From JAPPHA01 sp965242975 (lineage in GTDB: Bacteria > Pseudomonadota > Alphaproteobacteria > Rhodobacterales > Rhodobacteraceae), in NCBI GenBank assembly GCA_965242975.1, contig CBDETS010000007.1, forward strand, positions 5,208,001 through 5,272,000: a DNA stretch of 64,000 bases. The letters run 5' to 3'. Under the pieces are notes generated by a model. It saw nothing but the letters and a program-made list of their open reading frames with translations. It had not been told where the DNA came from and made no database searches. The position numbers were made by a program, and so were the translations under genes. Shown here piece by piece: positions 42,343 through 51,557 of the stretch (position 1 is its first letter; each line of letters begins with the position of its first letter).

Positions 42343-42886
42343 CTACGAACCCCGCCTGAAGACTCACTACCGCGAGACCGTTTGCCGGGACATGAAGGAA
42401 GAATTCGGTTTCCGGAACGACATGCAGATTCCGAGGCTCGAGAAGGTCGTGCTTAACATGGGCGTTGGAGAGGCGGTCAAGGAATCGCGGAAGATCAAGT
42501 CGGCCGTGGAGGAAATGGCGGTCATTGCCGGGCAGCAGCCCGTGGTCATGAGGGCCCGGAAGTCCGTCGCGAGCTTTCGGGTTCGCGAAGGTATGACCGT
42601 GGGTGTCAAGGTCACCCTTCGCGGGAACAGGATGTACGAGTTCCTTGACCGTCTGGTCACGATCGCCCTGCCGCGGGTCCGGGACTTCCGTGGACTTTCG
42701 TCCTCGAGTTTTGACGGCCGGGGGAACTTCAACATGGGACTGAAGGAACATATCGTCTTCCCTGAGGTCGACTACGACAAGGTCGAGGACATTCGGGGCA
42801 TGGACATCGCGGTGTGCACGACGGCCAAGACCGATGCCGAGGCCTTGAGCTTGCTCAGGCGATTCAACATGCCGTTCGTCTCGTGA
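42335..42886 (+). CDS. rplE: 50S ribosomal protein L5
   Basis: L5 binds 5S rRNA in the central protuberance. The 183 residues include LEKVVLNMGVGEAV near 38-51 and the FDGRGNFNMGLKEHIVFPE block near 124-142. ATG 42335 (MSDYEPRLKTHYRE) is preceded by GGGGAG and overlaps rplX; the longer frame to 42284 is rejected. Confidence 0.97.
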   Translation: MSDYEPRLKTHYRETVCRDMKEEFGFRNDMQIPRLEKVVLNMGVGEAVKESRKIKSAVEEMAVIAGQQPVVMRARKSVASFRVREGMTVGVKVTLRGNRMYEFLDRLVTIALPRVRDFRGLSSSSFDGRGNFNMGLKEHIVFPEVDYDKVEDIRGMDIAVCTTAKTDAEALSLLRRFNMPFVS

Positions 42887-42917
42887 CGAACGGCTGAAGA
42901 GAACGAGGAGAGACTGT

Positions 42918-43223
42918 ATGGCTAAGGCCGCAATGGTACAGCGGGAACTGAAACGACGACGACTCCACGAGCGCTATCGTGCCCGCCGCGAGGCCCTGAA
43001 ACAGGTGGCCAACGACCGCAGCCTGCCGATGGAGGAACGATTCAAGGCACGGTTGAAGCTGGCCAAGCTTCCCCGTAATTCCGCCAAGTCGCGGCTCCAC
43101 AACCGTTGCCAGGTAACGGGCCGGCCCAAGTCCTATTACCGCAAGTTGAAGATTTCCAGGATCGCGCTTCGGGATCTCGCCGGCGAGGGGCAGATTCCGG
43201 GCATGGTCAAGTCAAGCTGGTAG
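42918..43223 (+). CDS. rpsN: 30S ribosomal protein S14, zinc-free type
   Basis: The 101-residue long form (C-minus) without the CxxC zinc motif, as in most proteobacteria. Conserved blocks are KLAKLPRNSAKSRLHNRC and VTGRPKSYYRKLKISRI, with the C-terminal IPGMVKSSW. ATG 42918 follows GAGGAGA. It stands between L5 and S8 in the spc cluster. Confidence 0.97.
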   Translation: MAKAAMVQRELKRRRLHERYRARREALKQVANDRSLPMEERFKARLKLAKLPRNSAKSRLHNRCQVTGRPKSYYRKLKISRIALRDLAGEGQIPGMVKSSW

Positions 43224-43236
43224 GGAGTGATCAGGC

Positions 43237-43635
43237 ATGCCGGTGAACGATCCCGTTGGTGACATGCTCACCCGAATTCGAAATGCGCAGTTGCGGGGAC
43301 GATCCTCGGTCCACAGCCCGGCGTCGAAACTCCGGGGCTGGGTACTGGATGTTCTCAAGGACGAGGGATTCATCCGGGACTACGCACATGTGACGGGTGA
43401 CGATGGTCGTCAACAACTTGAGATTGCGCTAAAATATCACGACGGCACTCCGGTGATACGAGAGTTGCGGCGGGTATCCAAGCCAGGTCGCAGGGTGTAT
43501 TCCGGAGCGCGCGATCTGCCGTTGGTGCGGCAGGGGCTCGGAATCGCCATCGTCTCGACGTCGAAGGGCGTGATGTCGGACATGAAGGCCCGGTCGGCAA
43601 ATGTCGGCGGAGAAATCATCTGTACGGTGTTTTGA
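43237..43635 (+). CDS. rpsH: 30S ribosomal protein S8
   Basis: S8 binds the 16S central domain and in E. coli represses the spc operon. The 132 residues include NDPVGDMLTRIRNAQ at the start and the C-terminal QGLGIAIVSTSKGVMSD block with GGEIICTVF at the end. Starts 13 bases after rpsN. Confidence 0.97.
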   Translation: MPVNDPVGDMLTRIRNAQLRGRSSVHSPASKLRGWVLDVLKDEGFIRDYAHVTGDDGRQQLEIALKYHDGTPVIRELRRVSKPGRRVYSGARDLPLVRQGLGIAIVSTSKGVMSDMKARSANVGGEIICTVF

Positions 43636-43646
43636 GGAGAGGCGGC

Positions 43647-44180
43647 ATGTCGCGAATCGGCAAAAGGGCGGTTGAACTTCCGGATGGCGTGACCGCCGCG
43701 GTCAGCGGACAGACCATAGAGGTCCAGGGGCCGAAGGGTGTCCGGTCGTTTACGGCGGCTGACGATGTCGTGATGGCGGTGGACGGGAATGCGGTGAGGG
43801 TTACACCGCGCGGGTCGTCGAAGCGCGCGCGGCAGCAATGGGGAATGACACGATCCCAGGTCGCCAACCTGGTGACGGGGGTGACCGCGGGCTTCCGCAA
43901 GGAACTCAGCATATCGGGGGTTGGCTTTCGTGCACGGCTGCAAGACGAGGAACTGGTACTGTCGCTCGGATACTCGAGCGACATCCGTGTCCAGGCACCG
44001 CAAGGAGTGACGATTTCGGTTCCGAGGCAGACGTCGATCGTCATCGAGGGGATTGACCAACAGGTGGTGGGACAGGTTGCCGCTGAAATCCGCGCCTGGC
44101 GGAAACCCGAACCCTACAAGGGGAAGGGGATCAGCTATGCCGGAGAACGGATCTTCCGGAAGGAAGGCAAGAAAAAGTGA
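43647..44180 (+). CDS. rplF: 50S ribosomal protein L6
   Basis: L6 lies near the sarcin-ricin loop. The 177-residue protein begins SRIGKRAVELPDGV and ends with KPEPYKGKGISYAGER, the most conserved L6 segment. ATG 43647 (GAGGAGAGGCGGC upstream) is preferred over the open frame back to 43632. Confidence 0.97.
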   Translation: MSRIGKRAVELPDGVTAAVSGQTIEVQGPKGVRSFTAADDVVMAVDGNAVRVTPRGSSKRARQQWGMTRSQVANLVTGVTAGFRKELSISGVGFRARLQDEELVLSLGYSSDIRVQAPQGVTISVPRQTSIVIEGIDQQVVGQVAAEIRAWRKPEPYKGKGISYAGERIFRKEGKKK

Positions 44181-44230
44181 CCCGGGCTTGACGGCCATCG
44201 GGACAAATTGACAACTGGGGAGCCGGAACC

Positions 44231-44590
44231 ATGGCCAGAACCAGGCGAGAACAGTTCATCAAGCGGCGTATCCGCGTTCGCAACAAGCTGCGGAAAACTG
44301 CCCGAGGCCGGCTGCGGTTGAGTGTGCACAGGTCATCGAAGAACATTTCCGCACAGGTCATCGATGATGCCCGGGGGGTCACGCTCGCTGCGGCGTCGAG
44401 TCTTGAACGGGAACTCGGGCACGTCGGAAAGAACAACCGCGATGCCGCGGCACGGATCGGTTCCGTGATTGCGGAACGGGCAAGGGCTGCCGGAGTCGAT
44501 GAGTGTTACTTTGACCGCGGTGGATTTCTTTTTCATGGCAAGATCAAGGCTCTCGCGGATGCAGCCCGCGAAGGCGGACTGAAATTCTAG
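44231..44590 (+). CDS. rplR: 50S ribosomal protein L18
   Basis: L18 binds 5S rRNA together with L5. The 119 residues have the basic RRIRVRNKLRK N-terminal part, LRLSVHRSSKNISAQVIDD near 30-48 and the closing FDRGGFLFHGKIKALAD motif. ATG 44231 follows GGGGAGCCGG. Confidence 0.96.
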   Translation: MARTRREQFIKRRIRVRNKLRKTARGRLRLSVHRSSKNISAQVIDDARGVTLAAASSLERELGHVGKNNRDAAARIGSVIAERARAAGVDECYFDRGGFLFHGKIKALADAAREGGLKF

Positions 44591-44603
44591 GTCTGGGGGG
44601 CAG

Positions 44604-45152
44604 ATGATGGCACGGGATATCAAACGGCCACGCGATCGGGATGACGCACCGGAGTTCGCGGACCGGCTGGTTGCGATCAACAGGGTGTCCAAGACGGTCA
44701 AGGGAGGCAAGCGGTTCGGCTTTGCCGCACTGGTCGTCGTTGGTGACCAGAAAGGACGGGTCGGGTTTGGCAAGGGTAAGGCCAGGGAGGTTTCCGAGGC
44801 CATTCGCAAGGCGACCGAACAGGCCAGGCACCGTATGATCCGGGTTCCCTTGCGCGAAGCGCGTACCGTGCATCATGACATCGAGGGGCGCCACGGGGCC
44901 GGGAAGGTCGTGATCAGGACCGCTCCCCAGGGTACCGGAATCATCGCCGGCGGTCCCATGCGCGCGGTGTTCGAGATGCTTGGCGTGCAGGACGTTGTCG
45001 CCAAGTCGCTTGGGTCTCCGAACCCGTACAACATGATCCGGGCGACATTCGACGGCCTGCAGCGCCAATGCAGCCCACGTATGGTGGCGGCACGCAGGGG
45101 CAAGAAAGTCGCCGAGATCCAGGCTCAGGCGAGCGTGACGGTGGAGGCGTGA
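44604..45152 (+). CDS. rpsE: 30S ribosomal protein S5
   Basis: S5 acts in decoding accuracy and mRNA unwinding. The 182 residues include the VAINRVSKTVKGGKRFGF loop near 25-42, whose lysine/valine region is the spectinomycin contact and appears wild type, and VVGDQKGRVGFGKGKA. The C-terminal domain includes GGPMRAVFEMLGVQDV. ATG 44604 or 44607 are both possible after GGGGGG. Confidence 0.97.
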   Translation: MMARDIKRPRDRDDAPEFADRLVAINRVSKTVKGGKRFGFAALVVVGDQKGRVGFGKGKAREVSEAIRKATEQARHRMIRVPLREARTVHHDIEGRHGAGKVVIRTAPQGTGIIAGGPMRAVFEMLGVQDVVAKSLGSPNPYNMIRATFDGLQRQCSPRMVAARRGKKVAEIQAQASVTVEA

Positions 45153-45157
45153 GGACG

Positions 45158-45367
45158 ATGGCAGGAACGATTGTGGTCAGGCAGATCGGGTCTCCCATAC
45201 GGCGACCTGCCAAGCAGCGGCAAACTTTGATTGGCCTGGGGTTGAACCGGATGTACCGCGTTCGGGAACTCGAGGACACGCCGTCGATTCGGGGGATGAT
45301 CGGAAAAATTCCGCATCTGGTGGAAATTGTTGAAGTTCGCGATGATCCGGGCAAGGATTCTCGTTGA
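45158..45367 (+). CDS. rpmD: 50S ribosomal protein L30
   Basis: A small surface protein of the large subunit. The 69 residues are recognisable by VVRQIGSPIRRPAKQRQTL and the LGLNRMYRVRELEDTPSIRG block, both standard for L30. ATG 45158 is 5 bases after the S5 stop; the upstream open frame to 45068 lies inside rpsE and is not used. Confidence 0.95.
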   Translation: MAGTIVVRQIGSPIRRPAKQRQTLIGLGLNRMYRVRELEDTPSIRGMIGKIPHLVEIVEVRDDPGKDSR

Positions 45368-45430
45368 CACTGCCGGCCCGGAGCGCGGGCCAAAAACCGC
45401 TACCAGGACCAGTGAACAGGGGAGTCGGTC

Positions 45431-45925
45431 GTGAAACTCAATGAACTCCGTGACAATCCGGGAGCAACCGCGGCCCGGAAACGGGTTGGCCGGGGTCCGG
45501 GGTCCGGAACCGGCAAGACGGCCGGTCGTGGCATGAAGGGCCAGAAATCGCGTTCGGGGACATCGCTTGCAGGCTTTGAAGGCGGGCAGATGCCGCTCTA
45601 CCAGCGGCTGCCGAAGCGGGGGTTCCGGAATATCGGCAAGAAACGGCACGCGGTGGTGAATCTGGGTGTCCTCCAGGGATTCATCGACGCCGGAAAGATC
45701 GATGCGAACGAGCCCATCACCGAGCAGGCGCTTCTCGAAAGCGGGCTGGTCAGGCGGCTTCGTGATGGCGTCCGTGTGTTGGGCAAGGGCGAATTGACGA
45801 GTCGGATTGATCTCGTGGTCAGCGGTGCCTCCCGGCGGGCGGCCGAGATGGTCGAGGCAGCCAAGGGATCGGTGACTTTGGTATCGGCGGAAAATTCCGA
45901 TATGAGTGAACAGGCGCGCGATTAG
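45431..45925 (+). CDS. rplO: 50S ribosomal protein L15
   Basis: L15 is a late assembly protein. The 164 residues begin (GTG 45431) with KLNELRDNPGATAARKRVGR and the glycine-rich GPGSGTGKTAGRGMKGQKSR segment, then FEGGQMPLYQRLPKRGF. The C-terminal ~15 residues extend beyond the usual end. It precedes secY by 56 bases. Confidence 0.97.
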   Translation: MKLNELRDNPGATAARKRVGRGPGSGTGKTAGRGMKGQKSRSGTSLAGFEGGQMPLYQRLPKRGFRNIGKKRHAVVNLGVLQGFIDAGKIDANEPITEQALLESGLVRRLRDGVRVLGKGELTSRIDLVVSGASRRAAEMVEAAKGSVTLVSAENSDMSEQARD

Positions 45926-45981
45926 TCCGATTCAACGAACGACCGGGCCGCGCGCGAAAGGATATGTCGAAAGGATAGGGT

Positions 45982-47346
45982 ATGGCATCTGCTGCCGAAC
46001 AGATGGCCGCCAACATTTCCTGGGGAACTTTCGCCAAGGCGAAGGAACTCCAGCAGCGAATTCTGTTCGCTTTGGCACTTCTGATCGTCTACCGGATCGG
46101 TACGTTCATTCCGGTCCCGGGGATCGATTCGGTTGCGTTGCAGCAGTTTGTCGAACAGGCCCAGGGAGGTATTGGCGGCATCCTCAACATGTTTTCCGGG
46201 GGGGCCATCGGACGGATGGCGATTTTTGCCCTGGGGATCATGCCCTACATCTCGTCATCGATTATCGTGCAGCTCCTGGCGGCGATGGTGCCCCAGCTGG
46301 AGCAATTGAAAAAAGAGGGTGAACAGGGCCGCAAGAAGATCAACCAGTACACCCGGTACGGGACGGTGTTCCTTGCGACGTTCCAGGCGTTCGGTTTGTC
46401 CAAGGGTCTTGAAGCCAGCGAGCTCGTGACCAATCCGGGATTCATGAGTTTTCAGCTCCCGTGCGTCATTACGCTGGTCGGAGGCACCATGTTCCTGATG
46501 TGGCTCGGCGAGCAGATCACCGCTCGCGGAATCGGCAACGGAATCTCGCTGATCATCTTTGTCGGCATCATTGCCGAGTTACCCGCGGCGCTCGCGCAGT
46601 TCTTCAGTCAGGGCCGATCCGGTGTGCTGTCTCCCGCCGTCATTATCGGCGTTATCGTCATGGTGGGCGTTGTCATAGCCTTCGTGGTCTTCATGGAGCG
46701 CGCATTGAGACAGGTGCACATACAGTACCCGAAGCGCCAGGTGGCGAACAACCGGATGTACGGCGGGCAGAGTTCGCACTTGCCGATCAAGCTCAATCCG
46801 TCGGGCGTCATTCCGCCGATTTTTGCCTCGGCACTCCTGTTGCTCCCGACGACGGTGAGCACTTTTTCTGGCACCCAGACGTCGCCGTTCATGAATACGG
46901 TGCTGGCATATTTCGGACCGGGACAGCCGCTCTACCTGACGTTCTTTGTCGCGATGATCGTCTTCTTCGCCTATTTCTATACAGCGAACGTCGCCTTCAA
47001 GACCGAAGACATCGCCGACAATCTCAAGCGGCAGAGCGGGTTCGTTCCGGGGATTCGGCCCGGACAACGGACAGCTGAATACCTGGACTACGTCGTCACA
47101 CGACTGCTGGTCCTGGGTTCGGCTTATCTCTCGGCCGTATGCCTGTTGCCGGAGATCCTGCGGGCGGAGTTGGCGATTCCGTTCTACTTCGGTGGAACGT
47201 CGCTGTTGATCGTGGTTTCGGTAACGATGGACACGATCACGCAAGTTCAATCCCACCTTCTTGCCCACCAGTACGAGAGCCTGATCGAGCGGTCCAAACT
47301 GAGAGGGCGCAGTCGTTCCAGATCGCGGAGTCCAGTCCGGCGGTAG
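45982..47346 (+). CDS. secY: Preprotein translocase subunit SecY
   Basis: The protein-conducting channel of the inner membrane, 454 residues with ten predicted membrane segments. Landmarks are RIGTFIPVPGID near residue 35, the plug-region GGAIGRMAIFALGIMPYISSS near 72-93 and FKTEDIADNLKRQSGFVPGIRPG near 335-357 in the cytoplasmic loop. The C-terminal tail is Arg/Ser-rich (RGRSRSRSRSPVRR), longer and more repetitive than usual. Position after rplO is canonical. Confidence 0.97.
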   Translation: MASAAEQMAANISWGTFAKAKELQQRILFALALLIVYRIGTFIPVPGIDSVALQQFVEQAQGGIGGILNMFSGGAIGRMAIFALGIMPYISSSIIVQLLAAMVPQLEQLKKEGEQGRKKINQYTRYGTVFLATFQAFGLSKGLEASELVTNPGFMSFQLPCVITLVGGTMFLMWLGEQITARGIGNGISLIIFVGIIAELPAALAQFFSQGRSGVLSPAVIIGVIVMVGVVIAFVVFMERALRQVHIQYPKRQVANNRMYGGQSSHLPIKLNPSGVIPPIFASALLLLPTTVSTFSGTQTSPFMNTVLAYFGPGQPLYLTFFVAMIVFFAYFYTANVAFKTEDIADNLKRQSGFVPGIRPGQRTAEYLDYVVTRLLVLGSAYLSAVCLLPEILRAELAIPFYFGGTSLLIVVSVTMDTITQVQSHLLAHQYESLIERSKLRGRSRSRSRSPVRR

Positions 47347-47481
47347 TCGTGGACTCCGCGGACTCCGGTCCCGGCCGGTTCGTCCCGTGCACCGGTCGTC
47401 CGGTTGACCGGAGCGTTCCGGGCAACGAATCCAAGTCACGGGTTTCCGGAGCGACGCGCAAACCGCGGGGGCAATGAACGC

Positions 47482-48129
47482 ATGAACATCATCCTTCTGG
47501 GACCGCCGGGGAGTGGAAAGGGAACCCAGGCCATGCGCCTGGTTCGAGAATTCGACATGACGCAACTGTCGACCGGTGACATGTTGCGGTCGGCGCGCAA
47601 GGCGACGACCGGAATCGGGCAGCTTGTTGCCGCGGTCATGGACCGTGGGGACCTGGTCACGGACGACATCGTCATCAGCTTGATCGAGGAACGATTGAGC
47701 GAGGACATGAAGGGCGGTGCGATATTTGACGGTTTTCCGCGAACGCTCGCCCAGGCGGACGCGCTTGGAGCGTTGCTTGACCGGATCGGTCAACGGCTTG
47801 ACAAGGTCATCGAGATCAAGGTCGACGACGAGACGATCGTGCGCCGGGTCACGGGACGATTTACTTGTGCCACGTGTGGTGAAGTCTATCACGACGAGAC
47901 CAGGAGGCCGACTGTCGCGGGTGTCTGCGATGTCTGCGGGGGTGTCGAGTTTTCCCGCCGGGCGGACGACAACGAGGTTTCGTTCCGGACACGGTTACTG
48001 GCCTACTATCGGGACACGGCGCCCCTGATCGGTTACTACCACGCGCACGGAAAGCTCGTTTCGGTCGACGGACTTGCGCCGGTGGAGGAAATCCAGGAGG
48101 AGATCACGTCGATTCTCGGCCGGTCGTAG
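47482..48129 (+). CDS. adk: Adenylate kinase, zinc-type LID
   Basis: Converts AMP and ATP into two ADP. The 215-residue protein has GPPGSGKGTQ at residues 7-16, the AMP-binding STGDMLR and DGFPRT motifs, and a LID with two Cys pairs (CATC and CDVC) that would bind a structural zinc ion, unlike the E. coli enzyme. ATG 47482 gives the family N-terminus (MNIILLGPP); the frame back to 47404 is not needed. It follows secY as in most alphaproteobacteria, but rpsM-rpsK-rpoA do not follow it. Confidence 0.97.
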   Translation: MNIILLGPPGSGKGTQAMRLVREFDMTQLSTGDMLRSARKATTGIGQLVAAVMDRGDLVTDDIVISLIEERLSEDMKGGAIFDGFPRTLAQADALGALLDRIGQRLDKVIEIKVDDETIVRRVTGRFTCATCGEVYHDETRRPTVAGVCDVCGGVEFSRRADDNEVSFRTRLLAYYRDTAPLIGYYHAHGKLVSVDGLAPVEEIQEEITSILGRS

Positions 48130-48723
48130 ACCGGGTTCGGCCGGAATGAGCCAATCCCGCGCCGGCCTCGGCGGCGTCATCAAACCGGCGTACTCACTTG
48201 CGGGAAAGGAGCCGCGTCCGGCACGGATATCCTCGTTGCTTTTGGCCGTGAGTCAGGGCGGAATTCCGGATATGCGCCGCGCTTCTGCGGGACTGTACAC
48301 GGGCTCTTTCCCAATTGTTGCTGTGATCGGCCATTTCGTTGCCCGTTTTTCCGCCGCGGTTCGGCGGTGATCCTTTCGCCCGAATTCACCGAGACGCAGA
48401 AGGATGTACACGCATCCGGCTGCATTCATTGAAACCGTGATCCGGCCACCTTGCCCTGCCTGAACAACACCTGACTGGATTGCCTGGGCCCTGTTCGTTC
48501 TCGCGATTTCGTGGCGCGCGGTACTGATTGTCGCGCGCGGTGAATTGTCGGAGAGCACTTGTGGCTGAGGATTTTTTCCAACGCTTCGCTCGGAATCCGG
48601 ACGGTCACACGGTGACGAAAACTGCCACCCCCGTCGCCGAGTTGCTCAGCGGTTTCGGACTTGACCGTCGTCACCGCATCCAATAGCGGCAGGACGGTGC
48701 CGGTGCGCAGTTCGGAAACCGCC
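48130..48723. other. Intergenic region after adk, no supported gene
   Basis: About 590 bases where rpsM, rpsK, rpoA and rplQ would usually follow. Short frames on both strands carry no recognisable motif. A 6-bp hairpin CCGCCG/CGGCGG is at 48350-48366 without a T-run. Confidence 0.5.
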
Positions 48724-50835
48724 ATGTGGGTTTTCAGAGTAATCAAATGGACAGGAGTCCTGATCGCCGGTGTGATCGTGGCCGCCGTCGCGATACTCCT
48801 GACGGTTGACGTCAACGACTATCGCGAAGACATCACGGCGGGTTTCAAGAACTACACTGGCCGGGACCTTTCGATCGGAGGCGAGATCGACCTGTCCTGG
48901 TCCTTCAACCCGGCCATGGTGGTCGAAGACGTCACTGTCGCCAACGCCGGTTGGGGTTCCCGCCCGGAAATGGTGACGATCAGGCGAGCCGAGGTCGAGG
49001 TCGAACTGATTCCACTGATCATGGGCGACATTCGGTTGAACAGCCTCGTGCTCGTGGAACCCGACATTTTTCTTGAAATCGACGGCAACGGCGAACCCAA
49101 CTGGAGATTATTCGGAAAATCCTCGAATGGTGATGGCGCGAAGAGTGCGTACCGGGCCAGCGACGAACAGCCGGCCGGAAGCGAGGACACGGGTCCGGTC
49201 ACGGCAGCCGAGATGCCAGTATTCAATCATGTCGAAGTCCGGGACGGAAGACTGACATTCAGGAACGGCAGGACTGGCGGGGTGACGCGCCTCGACCTCG
49301 CGGAAGTCGCGGTGAACACGGTGTCGAGGACTGCTCCGGTAATTGTCGAAGTCACGGGCACATGGAATCAGGCACCGTTCTCGGCGTTAGGATCGGTCGG
49401 ACCTTTGGCCAGCATCACGTCGGGGCAGCCCCTTTTGCTTGCCGGGGAATTCGATTCGTTCGGATTCAATGTCGGGTTCCGCGGCGAGGTTTCCGACCCT
49501 CACAGGTTCGATGGCCTGGATTTGGAGATCGAGGCCGTGGGCGCCAACCTCGCTTCCCTGACGCCCTTGGCAGGACCCGGACTTCCGAAGTTTGGGCCTG
49601 TCAATCTCGAGACCGGCATCAGGGGCAGCGTTGACGAGCTCGATATCGACAACTTCAGGATGACGCTGGCATCCAGTGATGTTGCCGGGGCAATGACGTT
49701 GTTTCGGACAGGGGATCGCCCGCGGTTCAAGGGAACGTTGACGTCGACGAATCTGGATCTGACAGAACTGCTTTCGGGGCTTGAAGACGGTCATGGCGCT
49801 GAATCGGGCGAAGTTCAGGAAACGGAGGCTGCCAGGCAAGGCCGGATTTTTCCTGATGGTCCGCTGCCCCTGGCAGCGCTCGCGGCTGTCGACCTTGATC
49901 TGGAGCTCTCCGTCGGCCGGCTTGCCACCACCCTGGTTCCTCTCGAGGAGGTGAAATCCCGAATTCTGCTCAATCACGGAACCATGGCAGTACAACCGCT
50001 GACGGCAATGGTGGCACGGAGCAGGGTCAACGGTCGGCTTCGGCTCGATGCCGGTTTGGACGTGCCATCTCTGGAGGTTTCGATCGAAGCTCCGAGACTT
50101 GATCTCGGTCGCCTCATGGAAGAAGCCGAAGTGTCCGACCTGTTCGAGGGAGAGGCGGACGTCCACGCCGAACTCAGCGGAACCGGCACGTCCGTCGCGG
50201 CGTTGCTGTCAGGCCTTAATGGCGACATCAGGTTGCTTGCGGAAGATGGTCGCCTCAAGACCCAGGCCCTCGATGCATGGGTCGGAGGCGCCGGCGCCGT
50301 GCTCGGGACGCTTTTCCCCGGCAAGGAGCAGTGGACAGTCGTCAACTGCGCCGCGAGTTCGATCACGATCGAAGACGGGACCGCCACCAGCCAAGGCACG
50401 CTGATTGACACGGAGTACGCGACCGTTGCGGCCGTTGGAAAGGTCGATCTTTCCACTGAGACCCTCGACCTGGTTTTCGAACCGAAGCCGAAGTCAGCGA
50501 CCTTGAATGTCGCGGTGCCGGTTCACGTCCAGGGGACGCTGGCACATCCGACTTTTCGGCCCGATCCCGGGGCGACATTGAAGAAACTGGGGGGACTGCT
50601 CGGGCTTTCCATCTTCCCGCCCGCTGCTTTGGCCGGGCTTGGAGAACTTGGCACGGGTGACAACGAGTGCGTAGAGATCGCGGCTTCCAACCGGGACACC
50701 GTTTCGGCCTCGCAAACCGAGGACCCGCTTTCGCGAATCCAGGAGGCCGTCGTCGAGGGATTGACCGAAGATGCAGAAGAGCTTGTCGACGATCTTCTCG
50801 GGGGACTCAAGGGACTCCTGGGCAAGGATGACTAG
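48724..50835 (+). CDS. AsmA-family protein
   Basis: A 703-residue envelope protein with one N-terminal membrane segment (VIKWTGVLIAGVIVAAVAIL) and a large periplasmic part made mostly of beta-strands. The segment DITAGFKNYTGRDLSIGGEI and the following DVTVANAGWGSRPEM and LVLVEPDIFLEIDGNGEPNW patterns are typical of AsmA N-termini; the C-terminal half (IEDGTATSQGTLIDTEYATV, GTLAHPTFRPDP) matches the AsmA_2 region. These proteins belong to the bridge-like lipid-transfer type and influence outer-membrane lipid balance. Upstream TTG 48661 is possible, but ATG 48724 places the membrane helix at the N-terminus. Acidic C-terminal helix ends the protein. Confidence 0.85.
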   Translation: MWVFRVIKWTGVLIAGVIVAAVAILLTVDVNDYREDITAGFKNYTGRDLSIGGEIDLSWSFNPAMVVEDVTVANAGWGSRPEMVTIRRAEVEVELIPLIMGDIRLNSLVLVEPDIFLEIDGNGEPNWRLFGKSSNGDGAKSAYRASDEQPAGSEDTGPVTAAEMPVFNHVEVRDGRLTFRNGRTGGVTRLDLAEVAVNTVSRTAPVIVEVTGTWNQAPFSALGSVGPLASITSGQPLLLAGEFDSFGFNVGFRGEVSDPHRFDGLDLEIEAVGANLASLTPLAGPGLPKFGPVNLETGIRGSVDELDIDNFRMTLASSDVAGAMTLFRTGDRPRFKGTLTSTNLDLTELLSGLEDGHGAESGEVQETEAARQGRIFPDGPLPLAALAAVDLDLELSVGRLATTLVPLEEVKSRILLNHGTMAVQPLTAMVARSRVNGRLRLDAGLDVPSLEVSIEAPRLDLGRLMEEAEVSDLFEGEADVHAELSGTGTSVAALLSGLNGDIRLLAEDGRLKTQALDAWVGGAGAVLGTLFPGKEQWTVVNCAASSITIEDGTATSQGTLIDTEYATVAAVGKVDLSTETLDLVFEPKPKSATLNVAVPVHVQGTLAHPTFRPDPGATLKKLGGLLGLSIFPPAALAGLGELGTGDNECVEIAASNRDTVSASQTEDPLSRIQEAVVEGLTEDAEELVDDLLGGLKGLLGKDD

Positions 50836-51108
50836 CCCGAGTGATTCGTGAAGAGTTGATCGTGGACGTGTTCCGGGACGAGGCTGTCCTGATCCGGCGC
50901 GTCATCGATGGAGGCATGGACCCTGTCGCGGCGGCGGCAGTCTCCGCTGTCGCTTTTTCCTCTACCGAACTGTCGCGGGCACAGTGGAAACCCGGGGCGG
51001 GTCTTTGGGTTAGGACCGCCTCGGGCGATTCCTGTCCGTTGCCGGAACGTGCGTGGGCGCGTTATTTCGGGCCAGAAGGAAATGATCGCACTGGAACGGG
51101 GAAACGGG

Positions 51109-51513
51109 ATGGTTGAGGAACTCACTGAGCGGATCGCGAAGTTTCTGGCGAAAGCGCTTGCCGTCATGTGCGTTCGCAATACCAGTCTGGAGGACATCCA
51201 CGCAGGGATTTGTCCGGTTACGCATTCCGGGGATTATTCCGATGTCGTAGTGATTGATGCGACCGGACGGCGGATTCCCTGGACAAGTGTGTCGCGCATT
51301 GACGACGACGAGATGCGAGACCTGATGCGACAGGTTGTCAACCGGCTGTACACCGCTCACCTGTATATCGATGATCCCGACTTGAACGACGTACTTGGTT
51401 GGGCAGAGAGGCTGGCCATGAGATGGGATGAACCGAAGTTGGATGAGACGACGATGGAGGACATCCAGCGGATTCGAGAATTGCGAGGGATGCACCAGTC
51501 TTTCGGGAAGTAA
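51109..51513 (+). CDS. Conserved-looking hypothetical protein
   Basis: A soluble 134-residue protein (MVEELTERIAKFLAKAL at the start) with a mixed helix/strand pattern, an acidic middle and a C-terminal part LYIDDPDLNDVLGWAERL. I do not recognise the family; small proteins of this kind are common in phage and plasmid DNA. ATG 51109 is preceded by GGGGA about 7 bases upstream; ATG 51082 would add nine residues. It sits between an AsmA-like gene and a ruined fic gene, so it may be part of the same decayed module. Confidence 0.55.
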   Translation: MVEELTERIAKFLAKALAVMCVRNTSLEDIHAGICPVTHSGDYSDVVVIDATGRRIPWTSVSRIDDDEMRDLMRQVVNRLYTAHLYIDDPDLNDVLGWAERLAMRWDEPKLDETTMEDIQRIRELRGMHQSFGK

Positions 51514-51557
51514 ACCGTTCCTGTCAGTGGCCGGTATTTGGCATCGCTCCCCGGCCT

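Noticed and set aside
50841..51116. A 91-codon plus frame directly after the AsmA-like gene.
   Set aside because: It overlaps the better supported 51109-51513 gene, has no ribosome site and no recognisable family.
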